From NCBI RefSeq assembly GCF_000969415.1, contig NZ_JZEX01000157.1:40805-104804 (forward strand): 64,000 bases of DNA, read 5' to 3'. Numbering within the stretch: the stretch's first letter is position 1; the number at the start of each line of letters is the position of its first letter. The translations under genes and the position numbers were made by a program. The notes under the pieces are model-generated. The model was not told where the DNA came from. It ran no database searches and saw only the letters and a list, made by a program, of their open reading frames with translations. This DNA comes from Devosia geojensis (GTDB taxonomy: Bacteria > Pseudomonadota > Alphaproteobacteria > Rhizobiales > Devosiaceae). Below are positions 10,322-19,870 of the stretch, one piece after another.

Positions 10322-10631
10322 GGTCCTCCCCACCATTACTTTCGGGGCCGGAAACAAAAAAGCAGGGCATGAAAGCCCTGCTTGATTGAGTTGCGCGACA
10401 ATACGTTGGTCTTAGGCCAGCTATGCAGCGGCGGCCAACGCTCCTCCCTTGACGTTGTCGGCGTCCGGCGGTTTGGAACCACCTTCGTGTTATTGCGCGC
10501 GACCCTAACAACATGTCGTGAAGCTGTCACGCAGAATCTGCATGCCCTCCATGCTTGCAACGGATGGACGAGTACGATTTGACTGTGCGACGGCAAAACG
10601 CTTGAGTCGGGCCAGTCAGAACGGAGTTTCC
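10322..10631. other. intergenic region between yjbR-type gene and proS
   Basis: About 310 bases without a convincing protein gene. It contains a leftward terminator-like hairpin (10361-10382). At 10436-10457 there is a plus-strand stem CAACG/CGTTG enclosing the 12-base loop CTCCTCCCTTGA, which resembles the anti-Shine-Dalgarno loops of some rhizobial small RNAs. Short open frames here are arginine-rich and run through the terminator, so I do not call them genes. Divergent promoters for the yjbR-type gene and proS must lie here, but no good -35/-10 pair stands out. Confidence 0.5.
10361..10382 (-). terminator. rho-independent terminator reading leftward
   Basis: Perfect 8-bp stem AGCAGGGC/GCCCTGCT with a six-base loop. 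On the minus strand it is followed by a run of T (the A-tract at 10356-10360), the classic intrinsic terminator layout. No gene is annotated upstream of it on the minus strand before proS, so it implies a short leftward transcript or serves to shield the yjbR-type gene. Confidence 0.7.
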
Positions 10632-11981
10632 ATGCGCCTTTCCCGCTATTTTCTGCCCGTGCTGCGCGAGGTGCCGAAAGAAGCCGAGATCGTCTCGCAT
10701 CGCCTCATGCTGCGCGCCGGAATGATCCGCCAGCAGGCCGCCGGCCTCTATTCCTGGCTGCCGATCGGCTACAAGGTGCTGATGAAGATCCAGCGGATCG
10801 TGGAGGAGGAGCAGAACCGTTCCGGCGCCATCCAGCTCCTCATGCCCACCATCCAATCGGCCGACCTCTGGCGCGAAAGCGATCGCTACGACGCCTATGG
10901 CAAGGAGATGCTGCGCATCGAGGATCGGCACGAGCGCGAGTTCCTTTACGGGCCCACCAACGAGGAAGTGATCACCGACATCTTCCGGTCCTACGTGAAG
11001 TCCTACAAGGACCTGCCGCTCAACCTCTATCACATCCAGTGGAAGTTCCGTGACGAGGTGCGTCCCCGCTTCGGCACGATGCGCGCGCGCGAGTTTCTGA
11101 TGAAGGACGCCTATTCCTTCGATCTCGACAAGGATGGGGCGGTCAAGGCCTACGAGCGCATGTTCGTTGCGTATCTGCGCACGTTCCACCGCCTCGGGCT
11201 GATCGCAATTCCCATGCGCGCCGACACCGGCCCGATCGGTGGCGACCTCAGCCATGAGTTCATCGTGCTCGCCGATACCGGCGAGAGCGCGGTCTTCTGT
11301 CATAAGGATCTGCTCGACAAGCCGATTCCGGGTCCCGACACGGACTTCCGCGGCGACCTCAAGCCCATCGTCGACGACTGGACCTCGCTCTATGCGGCGA
11401 CCGAGGAGATGGTCGACATGGCCGAGTACGAGGCCAGCGTGCCGGAGGAAAAACGCGTTTCGGCGCGCGGCATCGAGGTCGGCCATATTTTCTACTTCGG
11501 CACCAAGTATTCCGAACCCATGAACGCAAAGGTCATGGGGCCTGACGGCAAGGAAGTGGCGGTGCATATGGGCTCCTACGGCATCGGGCCGTCGCGGCTT
11601 GCCGCCGCGCTCATCGAAGCGCACCACGACGACGCCGGCATCGTCTGGCCGGTGAGCGTTGCGCCGTTCGAGGCGATGCTGATCAACCTCAAGGCGGGCG
11701 ATGCCGCATGCGATGAGGCCTGCGGCAAGCTTTACAACGAGCTCGCGGCCGCCGGCATCGATGTGCTCTATGACGATCGCGACCAGGGGGCGGGCGCCAA
11801 GTTCGCGACGGCCGACCTCATCGGCATCCCATACCAGATCGTGCTGGGGCCGCGCGGCCTTGCCTCGGGTGAGGCGGAGATCAAGCACCGCAAGAGCGGC
11901 GAGCGCGAGACGCTGCCGATCGCCCAGGCGGTCGAGCGCCTCAAGTCCCTCATCGAGCCGCAAAGGCGGAACAACGTTTGA
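10632..11981 (+). CDS. proS: prolyl-tRNA synthetase (short alphaproteobacterial type)
   Basis: Class II aminoacyl-tRNA synthetase charging tRNA-Pro, 449 residues. The N-terminus [20 protein letters not shown], the class II motif 2 region ([20 protein letters not shown]) and the C-terminal anticodon-binding domain are clear. The short length shows the editing-domain insertion of the E. coli type is missing, as is usual in alphaproteobacteria. The ATG at 10632 has ACGGAG upstream; an in-frame GTG farther upstream (10518) would add an unconserved tail. The stop overlaps the TTG start of lolC. Confidence 0.95.
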   Translation: MRLSRYFLPVLREVPKEAEIVSHRLMLRAGMIRQQAAGLYSWLPIGYKVLMKIQRIVEEEQNRSGAIQLLMPTIQSADLWRESDRYDAYGKEMLRIEDRHEREFLYGPTNEEVITDIFRSYVKSYKDLPLNLYHIQWKFRDEVRPRFGTMRAREFLMKDAYSFDLDKDGAVKAYERMFVAYLRTFHRLGLIAIPMRADTGPIGGDLSHEFIVLADTGESAVFCHKDLLDKPIPGPDTDFRGDLKPIVDDWTSLYAATEEMVDMAEYEASVPEEKRVSARGIEVGHIFYFGTKYSEPMNAKVMGPDGKEVAVHMGSYGIGPSRLAAALIEAHHDDAGIVWPVSVAPFEAMLINLKAGDAACDEACGKLYNELAAAGIDVLYDDRDQGAGAKFATADLIGIPYQIVLGPRGLASGEAEIKHRKSGERETLPIAQAVERLKSLIEPQRRNNV

Positions 11982-13357
11982 ACCAGGCTCTACCGCCCGT
12001 TCTCGACAAGAACACGCAAGGCACCCGCGCCTTCTCCCGCTTCGAATGGCTGGTGGCAGGTCGGTATCTGCGTGCGCGCCGGTCGGACACGTTCATCTCG
12101 GTCATTGCCGGGTTTACGGTGGCAGGTGTTGCCATCGGCGTTGCGGCGCTGATCGTCGTGCTGTCGGTGATGAACGGGTTCCGCGAGGAGCTTCTTTCCA
12201 AGATCCTCGGGCTCAACGGGCACTTCACCGCCTTTCCGATCGAACAGCAGTTCACCGATTACCAGGACCTGATCAACCGGATCGAAACAGTCGATGGCGT
12301 CACCGCCGCCGTCTATTTCGTCGAAGGGCAGGTGCTGGCTTCGGGGACGACCGAGTCGACCGGCGCGACCGTGCGCGGCATGGATCTCGAGAACATCGAG
12401 AAGCTGCCGCTGCTCAGCAACTCGGCGATTCTGGGCGGTTGGGACGGCTGGGACGAGAGCAGGGGGGTGGCCATCGGCTACCGGCTGGCGCAGCGCCTTG
12501 GCGTCAGCATCGGCGATCCCGTCACCATCATCAACCCGGACGGGGCGACGACTCCCTTCGGCACGACGCCGCAGATCCGATCCTACCCGGTCAACGTCAT
12601 CTTCGATCTCGGAATGGTCGAGTTCGACAGCTTCTTCATCTACATGCCGCTCGAGCCAGCACAGGAATATTTCAGGCTCTACGAGGACGTGCTGAAGCCC
12701 GGCCTCGGGCCCCTCGATCCGATGGCGAGCGACGAAGAGATCGACGCGGCCTATGACCGGGTCTACCGCGCCACGGCCGCCGAGATCTTCATCGCCAATC
12801 CCGACGACGTGATGCGCATGCGCGAGCGCATCCAGAACGCCGTGGGCGATCGGCCGCTGGTGCTGACCGACTGGCAGCAGCGCAACGAGACCTTCTTTTC
12901 GGCGCTGCAGGTCGAGCGGGTGGTGATGTTCACCATCCTCTCGCTCATCGTGCTGGTCGCGGCGTTCAACATCATCTCTTCGCTCGTCATGCTGGTGAAG
13001 GACAAGGCGGCCGACATCGCGGTGTTGCGCACCATGGGGGCGACGCGCGGCTCGATCATGCGCATCTTCTCGATGACGGGCACGGCCATCGGTGTTGCCG
13101 GCACCTTGATCGGGCTCGTGCTCGGGCTCGTCATCGCCGCCAATGCCGAGCCCTTGCGCGCCTTCGTTTCCAATACCCTGGGGGTGGCGATCTTCCCGCC
13201 CGAGATCTTCTACCTCTCGCGCCTACCGTCGCGCACCGACCCGACGGAAGTGATCGTCGTCGTCTGCGTGGCGCTGACTCTCAGCTTCCTTGCCACCATT
13301 TACCCGGCCTGGCGGGCTGCCCAGTACGATCCCGTCGAGGCGCTGCGTTATGAGTGA
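11978..13357 (+). CDS. lolC: lipoprotein-releasing ABC transporter permease LolC/E type
   Basis: Inner-membrane permease of the LolCDE-type complex that extracts outer-membrane lipoproteins and hands them to LolA. The 459-residue protein has one helix near residues 40-65, a large periplasmic domain, and three C-terminal helices, the FtsX-like/MacB architecture. The motif [20 protein letters not shown] is diagnostic. The start is a TTG overlapping the proS stop; the next ATG codon would remove the first helix. It overlaps lolD by eight bases, so the two are co-translated. One permease gene is seen, as is common in alphaproteobacteria, where a single protein can serve both C and E roles. Confidence 0.92.
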   Translation: MNQALPPVLDKNTQGTRAFSRFEWLVAGRYLRARRSDTFISVIAGFTVAGVAIGVAALIVVLSVMNGFREELLSKILGLNGHFTAFPIEQQFTDYQDLINRIETVDGVTAAVYFVEGQVLASGTTESTGATVRGMDLENIEKLPLLSNSAILGGWDGWDESRGVAIGYRLAQRLGVSIGDPVTIINPDGATTPFGTTPQIRSYPVNVIFDLGMVEFDSFFIYMPLEPAQEYFRLYEDVLKPGLGPLDPMASDEEIDAAYDRVYRATAAEIFIANPDDVMRMRERIQNAVGDRPLVLTDWQQRNETFFSALQVERVVMFTILSLIVLVAAFNIISSLVMLVKDKAADIAVLRTMGATRGSIMRIFSMTGTAIGVAGTLIGLVLGLVIAANAEPLRAFVSNTLGVAIFPPEIFYLSRLPSRTDPTEVIVVVCVALTLSFLATIYPAWRAAQYDPVEALRYE

Positions 13358-14036
13358 ACCGCACCTGGTGCTGCGTGGCGTCCACCGTCACTACGGGGAG
13401 GGGGACAAGTTCGTGCGCGTGCTGGAAGCGGCGGACCTGACCCTCAACGGCGGCGAGCTCGTCGCCATCGTCGCGCCCTCCGGCGCCGGCAAGTCGACGC
13501 TGCTGCATCTTTGCGGCCTGCTCGAAAGCCCGCAATCGGGCGAGATCGAGATCATGGGCATCGAGACCAGCCGTCTCGGCGACCGCGGCCGCACGCAGTT
13601 GCGCCGCTCGACCGTCGGCTATGTCTACCAGTTCCATCATCTGCTGCCCGAGTTCTCGGCACTCGAGAACGTCTCCATGCCGCAGATCATCGCCGGCAAG
13701 CCGCTGGCGGAAGCGGAGAAGCGCTCGCGGGAACTGCTCGATCTCCTCGGCGTCGGCCCGCGGGCGAGCCACAGGCCGGCCGAGCTTTCGGGCGGCGAGC
13801 AGCAGCGCGTCGCCATCGCCCGCGCCGCGGCCAACCATCCGCGGGTGATCCTCGCCGACGAGCCGACCGGCAATCTCGATCCCGCGACGAGCGATCTCGT
13901 TTTCGATGCGCTTTTCGGGCTGATCCGCAATGAGGGCGCGGCCGCGCTCATCGCCACGCATAACCACGATCTGGCGCGCCGCGCCGACCGGATCGTAACG
14001 TTGCAGGACGGACTGGTGGTCGACCACCAACTCTAG
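13350..14036 (+). CDS. lolD: lipoprotein-releasing ABC transporter ATPase LolD
   Basis: ATPase partner of the Lol permease, 228 residues. Walker A is APSGAGKST (residues 42-50), the signature is [14 protein letters not shown], and Walker B is [12 protein letters not shown]. The tight MacB/LolD-type signature and the overlap with the permease gene support the assignment. The ATG at 13350 lies inside the end of lolC. In many relatives dnaE follows lolD; here an EAL-domain gene follows instead, which is from memory of the synteny. Confidence 0.94.
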   Translation: MSEPHLVLRGVHRHYGEGDKFVRVLEAADLTLNGGELVAIVAPSGAGKSTLLHLCGLLESPQSGEIEIMGIETSRLGDRGRTQLRRSTVGYVYQFHHLLPEFSALENVSMPQIIAGKPLAEAEKRSRELLDLLGVGPRASHRPAELSGGEQQRVAIARAAANHPRVILADEPTGNLDPATSDLVFDALFGLIRNEGAAALIATHNHDLARRADRIVTLQDGLVVDHQL

Positions 14037-14115
14037 CGCTGGCCGTTCAATTCATTAGCGAAACCTTAGCACCTCGCGCCTAATCCTCCTTTCCTGTTGC
14101 GGGGCGGGTTTTTGC

Positions 14116-15717
14116 GTGAAATCCAAATACTCAAATGTCTTGACGCTGATCTGCGCCGTGCTGGCGTTCCTGCCTATTGCGGCGGTGGACTACCTGCTCG
14201 ACGGCTACGTGCGCACGCATGAGGAGCGCGTGTTGCAGCAAACGGCGGATGGCATCGCCGGCCAGATCCGCGCTGCCGCCGACGGCGCCGTCGAGTCCCT
14301 CCAGCACATCATTGCCGACAGCCCCTCGCTTTGTACGCCCACATTCATCAGCAATGTGCACCGCGAGATCGCGTCCCGCCTGACCCTGAAGCAGGTGCTG
14401 GTCGAGAATGCCGACGGCGTGCAGTACTGCGATGCCTTTGGACGCACTGTCAGCTATTCGCCCCTTTCCGAGAGCCTGCCGATTTCCGGTCAGCCGGATC
14501 GCCTGCAGGTCGTGCGCATGGAGGGCATGGAGATGCCGGCGCTGCGCCTGGCGCGCCCTTACGGCGACAGCCGGATCGTCTCCGGGTTCGTGCCGCTGCT
14601 GGCGCTGCCGCGCGAGGCGCTGGTGCAGGGCATGCCGCCGATGGCGATGGCGCGGGTTTCGCTGACCAACGGAGCTGCGATCCTCACCGTGGGAGCCGCC
14701 GAAGCATTCGACCGGCGCTCATCGAGCGCCGATTTCGTCTCGGCCCAGACCTTCGCCGGCACGCTGCCGCTGCGGGTGGAGGTCGCGACGCCCTTTGCCA
14801 TGGCGCGGGCCCGCTATGCCGATCTCGATTTCAGCCTCACCGTGGTCGCGTGCCTCATGAGCGCCGTCCTGCTGGTGCTGGCGCTCTATTACGTGCGTCG
14901 CACGGGTGTGCCCGCCTTCGATCTGGAACGCGCGATCGCGCGTGGGGAGATCAAGCCGTTCTACCAGCCGGTCATCAACCTGCGCACCGGCGAGCTCCTC
15001 GGCTGCGAGGTGCTCTGTCGCTGGGAGAAGCGCAACGGCAAGATGGTGCCGCCCGGCGCCTTCATCGAATACGCCGAGGCGACGGGCCTCGCCATCCCCA
15101 TGACCCTTTCGCTGATGGAGCAGGTGAAGGCCGATCTCGGGCAGCTCGCGCGCGAGATGCCGAACCTCAAGATCTCCATCAACCTGTTTGACGGGCACTT
15201 CCAGGACGGCGCGATCGTCGAGGACGTGCAGGCCATATTCGGCGGCTCGCCGATCGCTTTCACCCAGCTCGTGTTCGAGATCACCGAGCGGCGCCCGCTC
15301 GGCAACTCCATGCAGACCCACGCCGTGATCTCGGGCCTCCACGCGCTCGGTGCGCGGCTGGCGCTCGACGACACGGGCACGGGGCACTCCAACCTCGCGT
15401 ATCTCGCCACTCTCGGGGTCGATATCATCAAGATCGACCGGGTGTTCGTCGACATGATCAAGCCGGGCGTGGCGCAGGTGCCGGTGCTCGACGGCCTCAT
15501 CGCCATGTCTCGCGATCTCGGCACCGAAATCGTCGCCGAGGGCGTCGAGACCGAAGACCAGGCCCTCTACCTGCGCGCCCGCGGCGTCTATCAGGCGCAG
15601 GGCTTCCTCTTCGCTCCCGCCCTCAAGGCATCCGCGTTCAAGGAGCTGGCCCAGGCGCTCAACGCCGTGGCGCCGGCCCGCGCGCAGCGCGCGGCATCCT
15701 CCATTCGCGCAGCCTGA
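14116..15717 (+). CDS. EAL-domain c-di-GMP phosphodiesterase with periplasmic CSS-type sensor
   Basis: Predicted membrane-bound phosphodiesterase that hydrolyses cyclic di-GMP, 533 residues from a GTG start. A signal-anchor helix (about residues 9-27) is followed by a periplasmic domain with two cysteines in the CSS arrangement (C in SPSLCTP and C in VQYCDAFG), a second helix (about 240-258), then a C-terminal EAL domain. The canonical EAL reads as EVL in GCEVLCRW. The metal and catalytic residues are present: E in FEITE, the paired Asp in LALDDTGTG, Lys in IIKIDR and Glu in VAEGVETE. Activity is therefore likely, probably tuned by periplasmic redox state or disulfide formation as known for CSS-EAL proteins. 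Confidence 0.85.
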   Translation: MKSKYSNVLTLICAVLAFLPIAAVDYLLDGYVRTHEERVLQQTADGIAGQIRAAADGAVESLQHIIADSPSLCTPTFISNVHREIASRLTLKQVLVENADGVQYCDAFGRTVSYSPLSESLPISGQPDRLQVVRMEGMEMPALRLARPYGDSRIVSGFVPLLALPREALVQGMPPMAMARVSLTNGAAILTVGAAEAFDRRSSSADFVSAQTFAGTLPLRVEVATPFAMARARYADLDFSLTVVACLMSAVLLVLALYYVRRTGVPAFDLERAIARGEIKPFYQPVINLRTGELLGCEVLCRWEKRNGKMVPPGAFIEYAEATGLAIPMTLSLMEQVKADLGQLAREMPNLKISINLFDGHFQDGAIVEDVQAIFGGSPIAFTQLVFEITERRPLGNSMQTHAVISGLHALGARLALDDTGTGHSNLAYLATLGVDIIKIDRVFVDMIKPGVAQVPVLDGLIAMSRDLGTEIVAEGVETEDQALYLRARGVYQAQGFLFAPALKASAFKELAQALNAVAPARAQRAASSIRAA

Positions 15718-15727
15718 CGGGTCCTGG

Positions 15728-15751
15728 CGCCACCGCATGCCGGAAGTGGCG
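15728..15751 (+). terminator. possible terminator after EAL gene
   Basis: A 6-bp stem CGCCAC/GTGGCG with a 12-base loop lies 10 bases after the EAL gene stop. It lacks a strong T-tract, so the assignment is weak. Confidence 0.3.
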
Positions 15752-15820
15752 GCGAAACCCCTTTCATTCCGATCCGATTGATGGCACCTACGGCGCGGAA
15801 GGATCGCAGGAGAACTCCCC

Positions 15821-18103
15821 GTGCCGTCTGACGCCAACCAGCAGCGCGCCGCGCTGCGCGAAGCCGCATTGCATTTTCACGAGTTTCCCAAGCCCGGCAA
15901 ACTCGAAATCCAGCCATTGAAACCCCTCGGCAACCAACGGGACTTGGCGCTCGCCTATTCGCCGGGCGTCGCCGCGCCCTGCGAGGAGATCGCCGCCGAT
16001 CCAGAAGCCGTTACGCGCTATACCTCGCGCGGCAATCTCGTCGCGGTCATCTCCAACGGCACGGCGGTGCTGGGGCTCGGCAACATCGGGGCGCTGGCGA
16101 GCAAGCCCGTAATGGAGGGCAAGGCTGTGCTCTTCAAAAAGTTCGCCGGCATCGACGTCTTCGACATCGAGATCGACGAGACGGAGCCGAAGAAGTTCAT
16201 CAACGCCGTCGCGCCGCTCTGGCCGACGTTCGGCGGCATCAACCTCGAGGATATCAGGGCGCCCGATTGTTTCGAGATCGAGGAAGAACTGCGGGCGCGC
16301 ATGCCCATCCCCGTTTTCCACGACGACCAGCACGGCACGGCGATCATCGTCGGCGCGGCGGTGCTCAACGGGCTGGAGCTTGCCGGCAAGAAGATCGAGG
16401 ACGCCAAGATCTGCACCTCGGGGGCAGGGGCCGCCGCCATCGCCTGCCTCAACGTGCTGGTGGCGCTTGGCGCCAGGCATGAGAATATCTGGGTGGCCGA
16501 CAAGGATGGCCTCGTTACCCACAAGCGCAACGACGTGAACGACAAGTGGCGCGGACAGTTCCGCCGCACCAGCGACGCCACCACGCTGGCCGAGGTGATC
16601 GACGGCGCCGACATCTTCCTCGGCCTTTCGGCGGCGGGCGCCCTCAAGCCCGAGATGCTGGCGAGGATGGCGCCGAAGCCCCTGATCCTGGCGCTCGCCA
16701 ATCCCAATCCGGAAATCATGCCGGAGCTCGCCAAGGAGACGCGGCCGGACGCGATGGTGTGCACCGGGCGCTCGGACTATCCCAACCAGGTCAACAACGT
16801 CCTCTGCTTCCCGTTCATCTTCCGCGGCGCGCTCGATGTCGGCGCGACGACGATCAACGAGGAGATGAAGCTCGCGGCGGTGCGGGCCATCGCCAAGCTC
16901 GCCCACGAACCGGGGCTCGAGGTTTCGCCCTCGGGCGCGCCGGCGGTCTATGGGCCGGAGCACATCATCCCCAATCCATTCGACCAGCGCCTGATCTTGC
17001 GGATCGCGCCGGCGGTCGCCAAGGCGGCGATGGAGACGGGCGTCGCCAAGCGGCCCATCGCCGATTTCGACGCCTACCGCGATGGTCTCAACCGCTTCGT
17101 CTTCCGCTCGGGGCTGGTGATGAAGCCCATCATCGACCGAGCGCGCGGGCAGGGCAAACGCGTCGCCTTCGCCGATGGCGAGGACGAGCGCGTGCTGCGG
17201 GCAACGCAGGTGCTGCTCGAGGAGCAGATCGCGCGACCGATCCTCATCGGCCGCCCGGCAGTCATCGAATCGCGTATCGAGCGGTTCGGGCTGACCCTGA
17301 AACCCGGCAAGGACTTCGAGGTCATCAACCCCGAGGACGATCCGCGCTATCGTGATTACGTGGCGCTCTTCCACTCGCTGGTCGGGCGGGACGGTGTGAC
17401 GCCGGACACGGCGCGCACCATCGTTCGCACCAACACCACCATCATCGGCGCCCTCGCTGTCAAGCGCGGCGACGCCGATGCGCTGATCTGCGGGCTCACC
17501 GGGCGCTACATCAAGCACGTCCGCGATATCCGCTCGGTCATCGGCCTGCAGGCGGGCGTGCGGGACGTCTCGGCGCTCTCGATGCTCATCATGCCGCGGG
17601 GGGCATTCTTCTTCGCCGACACCTACGTCAACGTGGACCCGACCGCCGGGGAGATCGTCGCCATAGCGCTGCAGGCGCGTGACCATCTCCAGCGCTTCAA
17701 CATCGAGGCCAAGGCGGCGCTGCTGAGCTACTCCAATTTCGGGTCGCGGGATGGGGACAGCGCCTGGAAGATGCGCGAGGCTTACCGTCAATTGAAGTCT
17801 ATCGCCCCCGACCTCATCGTCGAGGGAGAGATGCAGGGGGATCTGGCGCTCAATTCCGAGCTGCGCGAGCGCTACATCCCGGACACCGTCCTCAAGGGTG
17901 AAGCCAATCTCCTGATCTTCCCCAATCTCGATGCGGCGAACCTTTCCATGACGCTGCTCAAGGAGATGAACAACGGGCTCTCCATCGGGCCCCTGCTGAT
18001 GGGCACGCGCGCTCCGGCGCACATCCTGGCGCCGTCGGTGACCAGCCGCGGAATCGTGAACCTTGCGGCCATCGCGGCGACGGAGGCGTTGCAGGAAGGG
18101 TAG
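15821..18103 (+). CDS. maeB: NADP-dependent malic enzyme with phosphotransacetylase-like domain
   Basis: Converts malate to pyruvate and CO2 with NADP reduction. The 760-residue length is typical of the multidomain MaeB class: the malic enzyme domain (about 1-430, with [20 protein letters not shown] and the dinucleotide-binding [11 protein letters not shown]) is fused to a C-terminal phosphotransacetylase-like domain (about 440-760), usually regulatory (acetyl-CoA) rather than catalytic. The GTG start has AGGAGAACTCCCC upstream. The gene stands alone between the EAL gene and ftsB. It supplies pyruvate to the pyruvate dehydrogenase cluster encoded just downstream. Confidence 0.94.
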   Translation: MPSDANQQRAALREAALHFHEFPKPGKLEIQPLKPLGNQRDLALAYSPGVAAPCEEIAADPEAVTRYTSRGNLVAVISNGTAVLGLGNIGALASKPVMEGKAVLFKKFAGIDVFDIEIDETEPKKFINAVAPLWPTFGGINLEDIRAPDCFEIEEELRARMPIPVFHDDQHGTAIIVGAAVLNGLELAGKKIEDAKICTSGAGAAAIACLNVLVALGARHENIWVADKDGLVTHKRNDVNDKWRGQFRRTSDATTLAEVIDGADIFLGLSAAGALKPEMLARMAPKPLILALANPNPEIMPELAKETRPDAMVCTGRSDYPNQVNNVLCFPFIFRGALDVGATTINEEMKLAAVRAIAKLAHEPGLEVSPSGAPAVYGPEHIIPNPFDQRLILRIAPAVAKAAMETGVAKRPIADFDAYRDGLNRFVFRSGLVMKPIIDRARGQGKRVAFADGEDERVLRATQVLLEEQIARPILIGRPAVIESRIERFGLTLKPGKDFEVINPEDDPRYRDYVALFHSLVGRDGVTPDTARTIVRTNTTIIGALAVKRGDADALICGLTGRYIKHVRDIRSVIGLQAGVRDVSALSMLIMPRGAFFFADTYVNVDPTAGEIVAIALQARDHLQRFNIEAKAALLSYSNFGSRDGDSAWKMREAYRQLKSIAPDLIVEGEMQGDLALNSELRERYIPDTVLKGEANLLIFPNLDAANLSMTLLKEMNNGLSIGPLLMGTRAPAHILAPSVTSRGIVNLAAIAATEALQEG

Positions 18104-18134
18104 GGATACCGGCCGGTCGCAGCAAACTCCCGGT

Positions 18135-18165
18135 CGTTACTGCCCGGCTGGTCCGGGCAATGACG
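18135..18165. repeat. REP-like palindrome in the maeB-ftsB gap
   Basis: TGCCCGG/CCGGGCA with a five-base loop, extended by CGTTA/TGACG with one G-T pair and flanking unpaired bases. The sequence resembles the intergenic palindromes scattered through rhizobial genomes. It lies 32 bases after the maeB stop and could also act as a transcription terminator. Confidence 0.6.
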
Positions 18166-18255
18166 GGCGAGAGAAAAGGCCGTGGGAAACCACCCCTAAC
18201 GCCCTATTAATCGCTCCCCGCTAATGTCGATCCGTCGACTCAACGGTTCCGCCCA

Positions 18256-18654
18256 ATGCCCACCCGCCTCAAACGCCCGCCCTTCTGGCGCCACCTTGCG
18301 GTGACGGCTGCCCTATTCGGGTTCCTGGGGTATCTCGGCTATTCTGCTCTCAACGGACAGTTCGGCATCGAGAGCCGCGAGGATATCCTGGCCGACATCG
18401 GTGCATTGAAGGCGCGTTCGGGGGCGTTGCAGGCGCAGATCGATTCCTATCGCCATCGCGCGACGTTGTTCGATGCGCGCAAGCTCGATCCGGATATCCT
18501 CGATGAGCGGGCGCGGGCGCTCCTCAACATGGCGCATGCGGATGACATCATCGTCATGGTCGACAAGCAGAGCGGTGAACCTGTATCCGGTTCATTTTCT
18601 GAGTTAGCTGAAAACCAGTTAAACTCGATTATCTCTGATACTTCAGATATTTAA
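18256..18654 (+). CDS. ftsB: septum formation initiator family protein (FtsB/DivIC-like)
   Basis: Small bitopic cell division protein of the FtsB/DivIC family, 132 residues. An N-terminal helix (about residues 14-30, LAVTAALFGFLGYLGYSA) is followed by a coiled-coil (ADIGALKARSGALQAQIDSY) and a short DILDERARALLNMAHADDII segment, as expected. It would bridge FtsL and FtsQ in the divisome. The gene sits just before pdhA, a common alphaproteobacterial position. The last 25 codons are much more AT-rich than the neighbours, and the final codons form a weak dyad. Confidence 0.88.
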   Translation: MPTRLKRPPFWRHLAVTAALFGFLGYLGYSALNGQFGIESREDILADIGALKARSGALQAQIDSYRHRATLFDARKLDPDILDERARALLNMAHADDIIVMVDKQSGEPVSGSFSELAENQLNSIISDTSDI

Positions 18655-18680
18655 TTAGTTTCCGCTGGGCTGCGGAGCCG

Positions 18681-18710
18681 TTGCCGCAGGGCTGCGGGTT
18701 GCGCTATTAT
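18681..18710 (+). promoter_or_regulatory. candidate promoter of the pdh cluster
   Basis: TTGCCG (18681-18686) and TATTAT (18705-18710) are separated by 18 bases. The predicted start site falls near 18717, so an ATG at 18719 would be leaderless; this supports the later pdhA start at 18770, which has its own ribosome-binding site. Confidence 0.45.
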
Positions 18711-18769
18711 GGCGTTCTATGCCCAACTCGGGCGAGCGACGATCCCAATCCCTCATGCGGAGCGTGACA

Positions 18770-19789
18770 ATGGCGCGTAAAGCGGTGGCCAGCAAGGCCA
18801 AGGCGCAATCCAACCTTCCTGAACTGACCAAGGACCAGGAGCTCGAGGCCTACCGCGATATGCTGCTGATCCGCCGCTTCGAGGAGAAGGCGGGCCAGAT
18901 GTACGGCATGGGCCTGATCGGCGGCTTCTGCCACCTCTATATCGGGCAGGAGGCTGTCGTCACGGGCGTGACCATGGCCAGCCGCAAGGGCGAAGACGCC
19001 CAGATCACCGGCTATCGCGACCACGGGCACATGCTCGTCATGGGGCTCGACCCCAAGGGCGTGATGGCCGAGCTCACCGGACGCCAAGGCGGCCTTTCCA
19101 AGGGCAAAGGCGGCTCGATGCACATGTTCTCCAACGAGCACCGCTTCTACGGCGGCAACGGCATCGTCGGCGCCCAGGCCTCGCTCGGCACTGGGCTCGC
19201 CTTCGCCGCCAAGTACCGCGGCGAGGACACGGTCAGCCTCACCTATTTCGGCGACGGCGCGGCCAATCAGGGCCAAGTCTACGAGAGCTTCAACATGGCC
19301 AAGCTATGGAAGCTGCCGGTCGTGTTCATCATCGAGAACAACAAATACGCCATGGGCACCTCGCTCGAGCGTTCCGCGGCGACGACGGACCTTTCCAAGC
19401 GCGGCCTCTCCTTCGACATTCCCGGCGAGCAGGTCGACGGCATGGACGTGCGCATGACCTACGATGCGGCCCGGCGCGCCATCGAGCATGCGCGATCGGG
19501 CAAGGGCCCGTATATCCTCGAGATGCTGACCTACCGCTATCGCGGCCACTCCATGTCCGATCCGGCCAAGTACCGCACCAAGGAAGAGGTGAGCCAATAC
19601 CGGCAGGAGCGCGATCCGATCGAGCACAGCAAGGCCCGCATCCTGGACCTCAAGTACGCCACCGAAGAGGACCTGAAGACCATCGAAACCGAGGTGCGCG
19701 CCATCGTCACCGAGGCTGCGGATTTCGCCACCAACGATCCGGAGCCCGATGCCTCGGAACTGTGGACCGACATCACCATTCCCGCATAA
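18770..19789 (+). CDS. pdhA: pyruvate dehydrogenase E1 component subunit alpha
   Basis: Thiamine-diphosphate-dependent alpha subunit of E1, which decarboxylates pyruvate and transfers the acetyl unit to lipoyl groups. The 339-residue protein carries the TPP motif GDGAANQGQ...ENN and the segment TYRYRGHSMSDPAKYR, whose serines form the phosphorylation loop in eukaryotic homologues. The ATG at 18770 has GGAG seven bases upstream; an earlier in-frame ATG (18719) would give a longer unconserved N-terminus. The gene starts the cluster pdhA-pdhB-pdhC-lpdA. Confidence 0.95.
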   Translation: MARKAVASKAKAQSNLPELTKDQELEAYRDMLLIRRFEEKAGQMYGMGLIGGFCHLYIGQEAVVTGVTMASRKGEDAQITGYRDHGHMLVMGLDPKGVMAELTGRQGGLSKGKGGSMHMFSNEHRFYGGNGIVGAQASLGTGLAFAAKYRGEDTVSLTYFGDGAANQGQVYESFNMAKLWKLPVVFIIENNKYAMGTSLERSAATTDLSKRGLSFDIPGEQVDGMDVRMTYDAARRAIEHARSGKGPYILEMLTYRYRGHSMSDPAKYRTKEEVSQYRQERDPIEHSKARILDLKYATEEDLKTIETEVRAIVTEAADFATNDPEPDASELWTDITIPA

Positions 19790-19870
19790 CGCGTCATCAA
19801 ACCTGAACTGCGGGCGCGCTAGCCTGTCGCTGCTCCGCCGAACGATCTATAGCGTCTTTGGAGACTGCTG

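Noticed and set aside
10336..10596. Arg-rich open frame of 86 codons upstream of the yjbR-type gene
   Set aside because: Runs through the terminator hairpin, poor start context and no recognisable domain.
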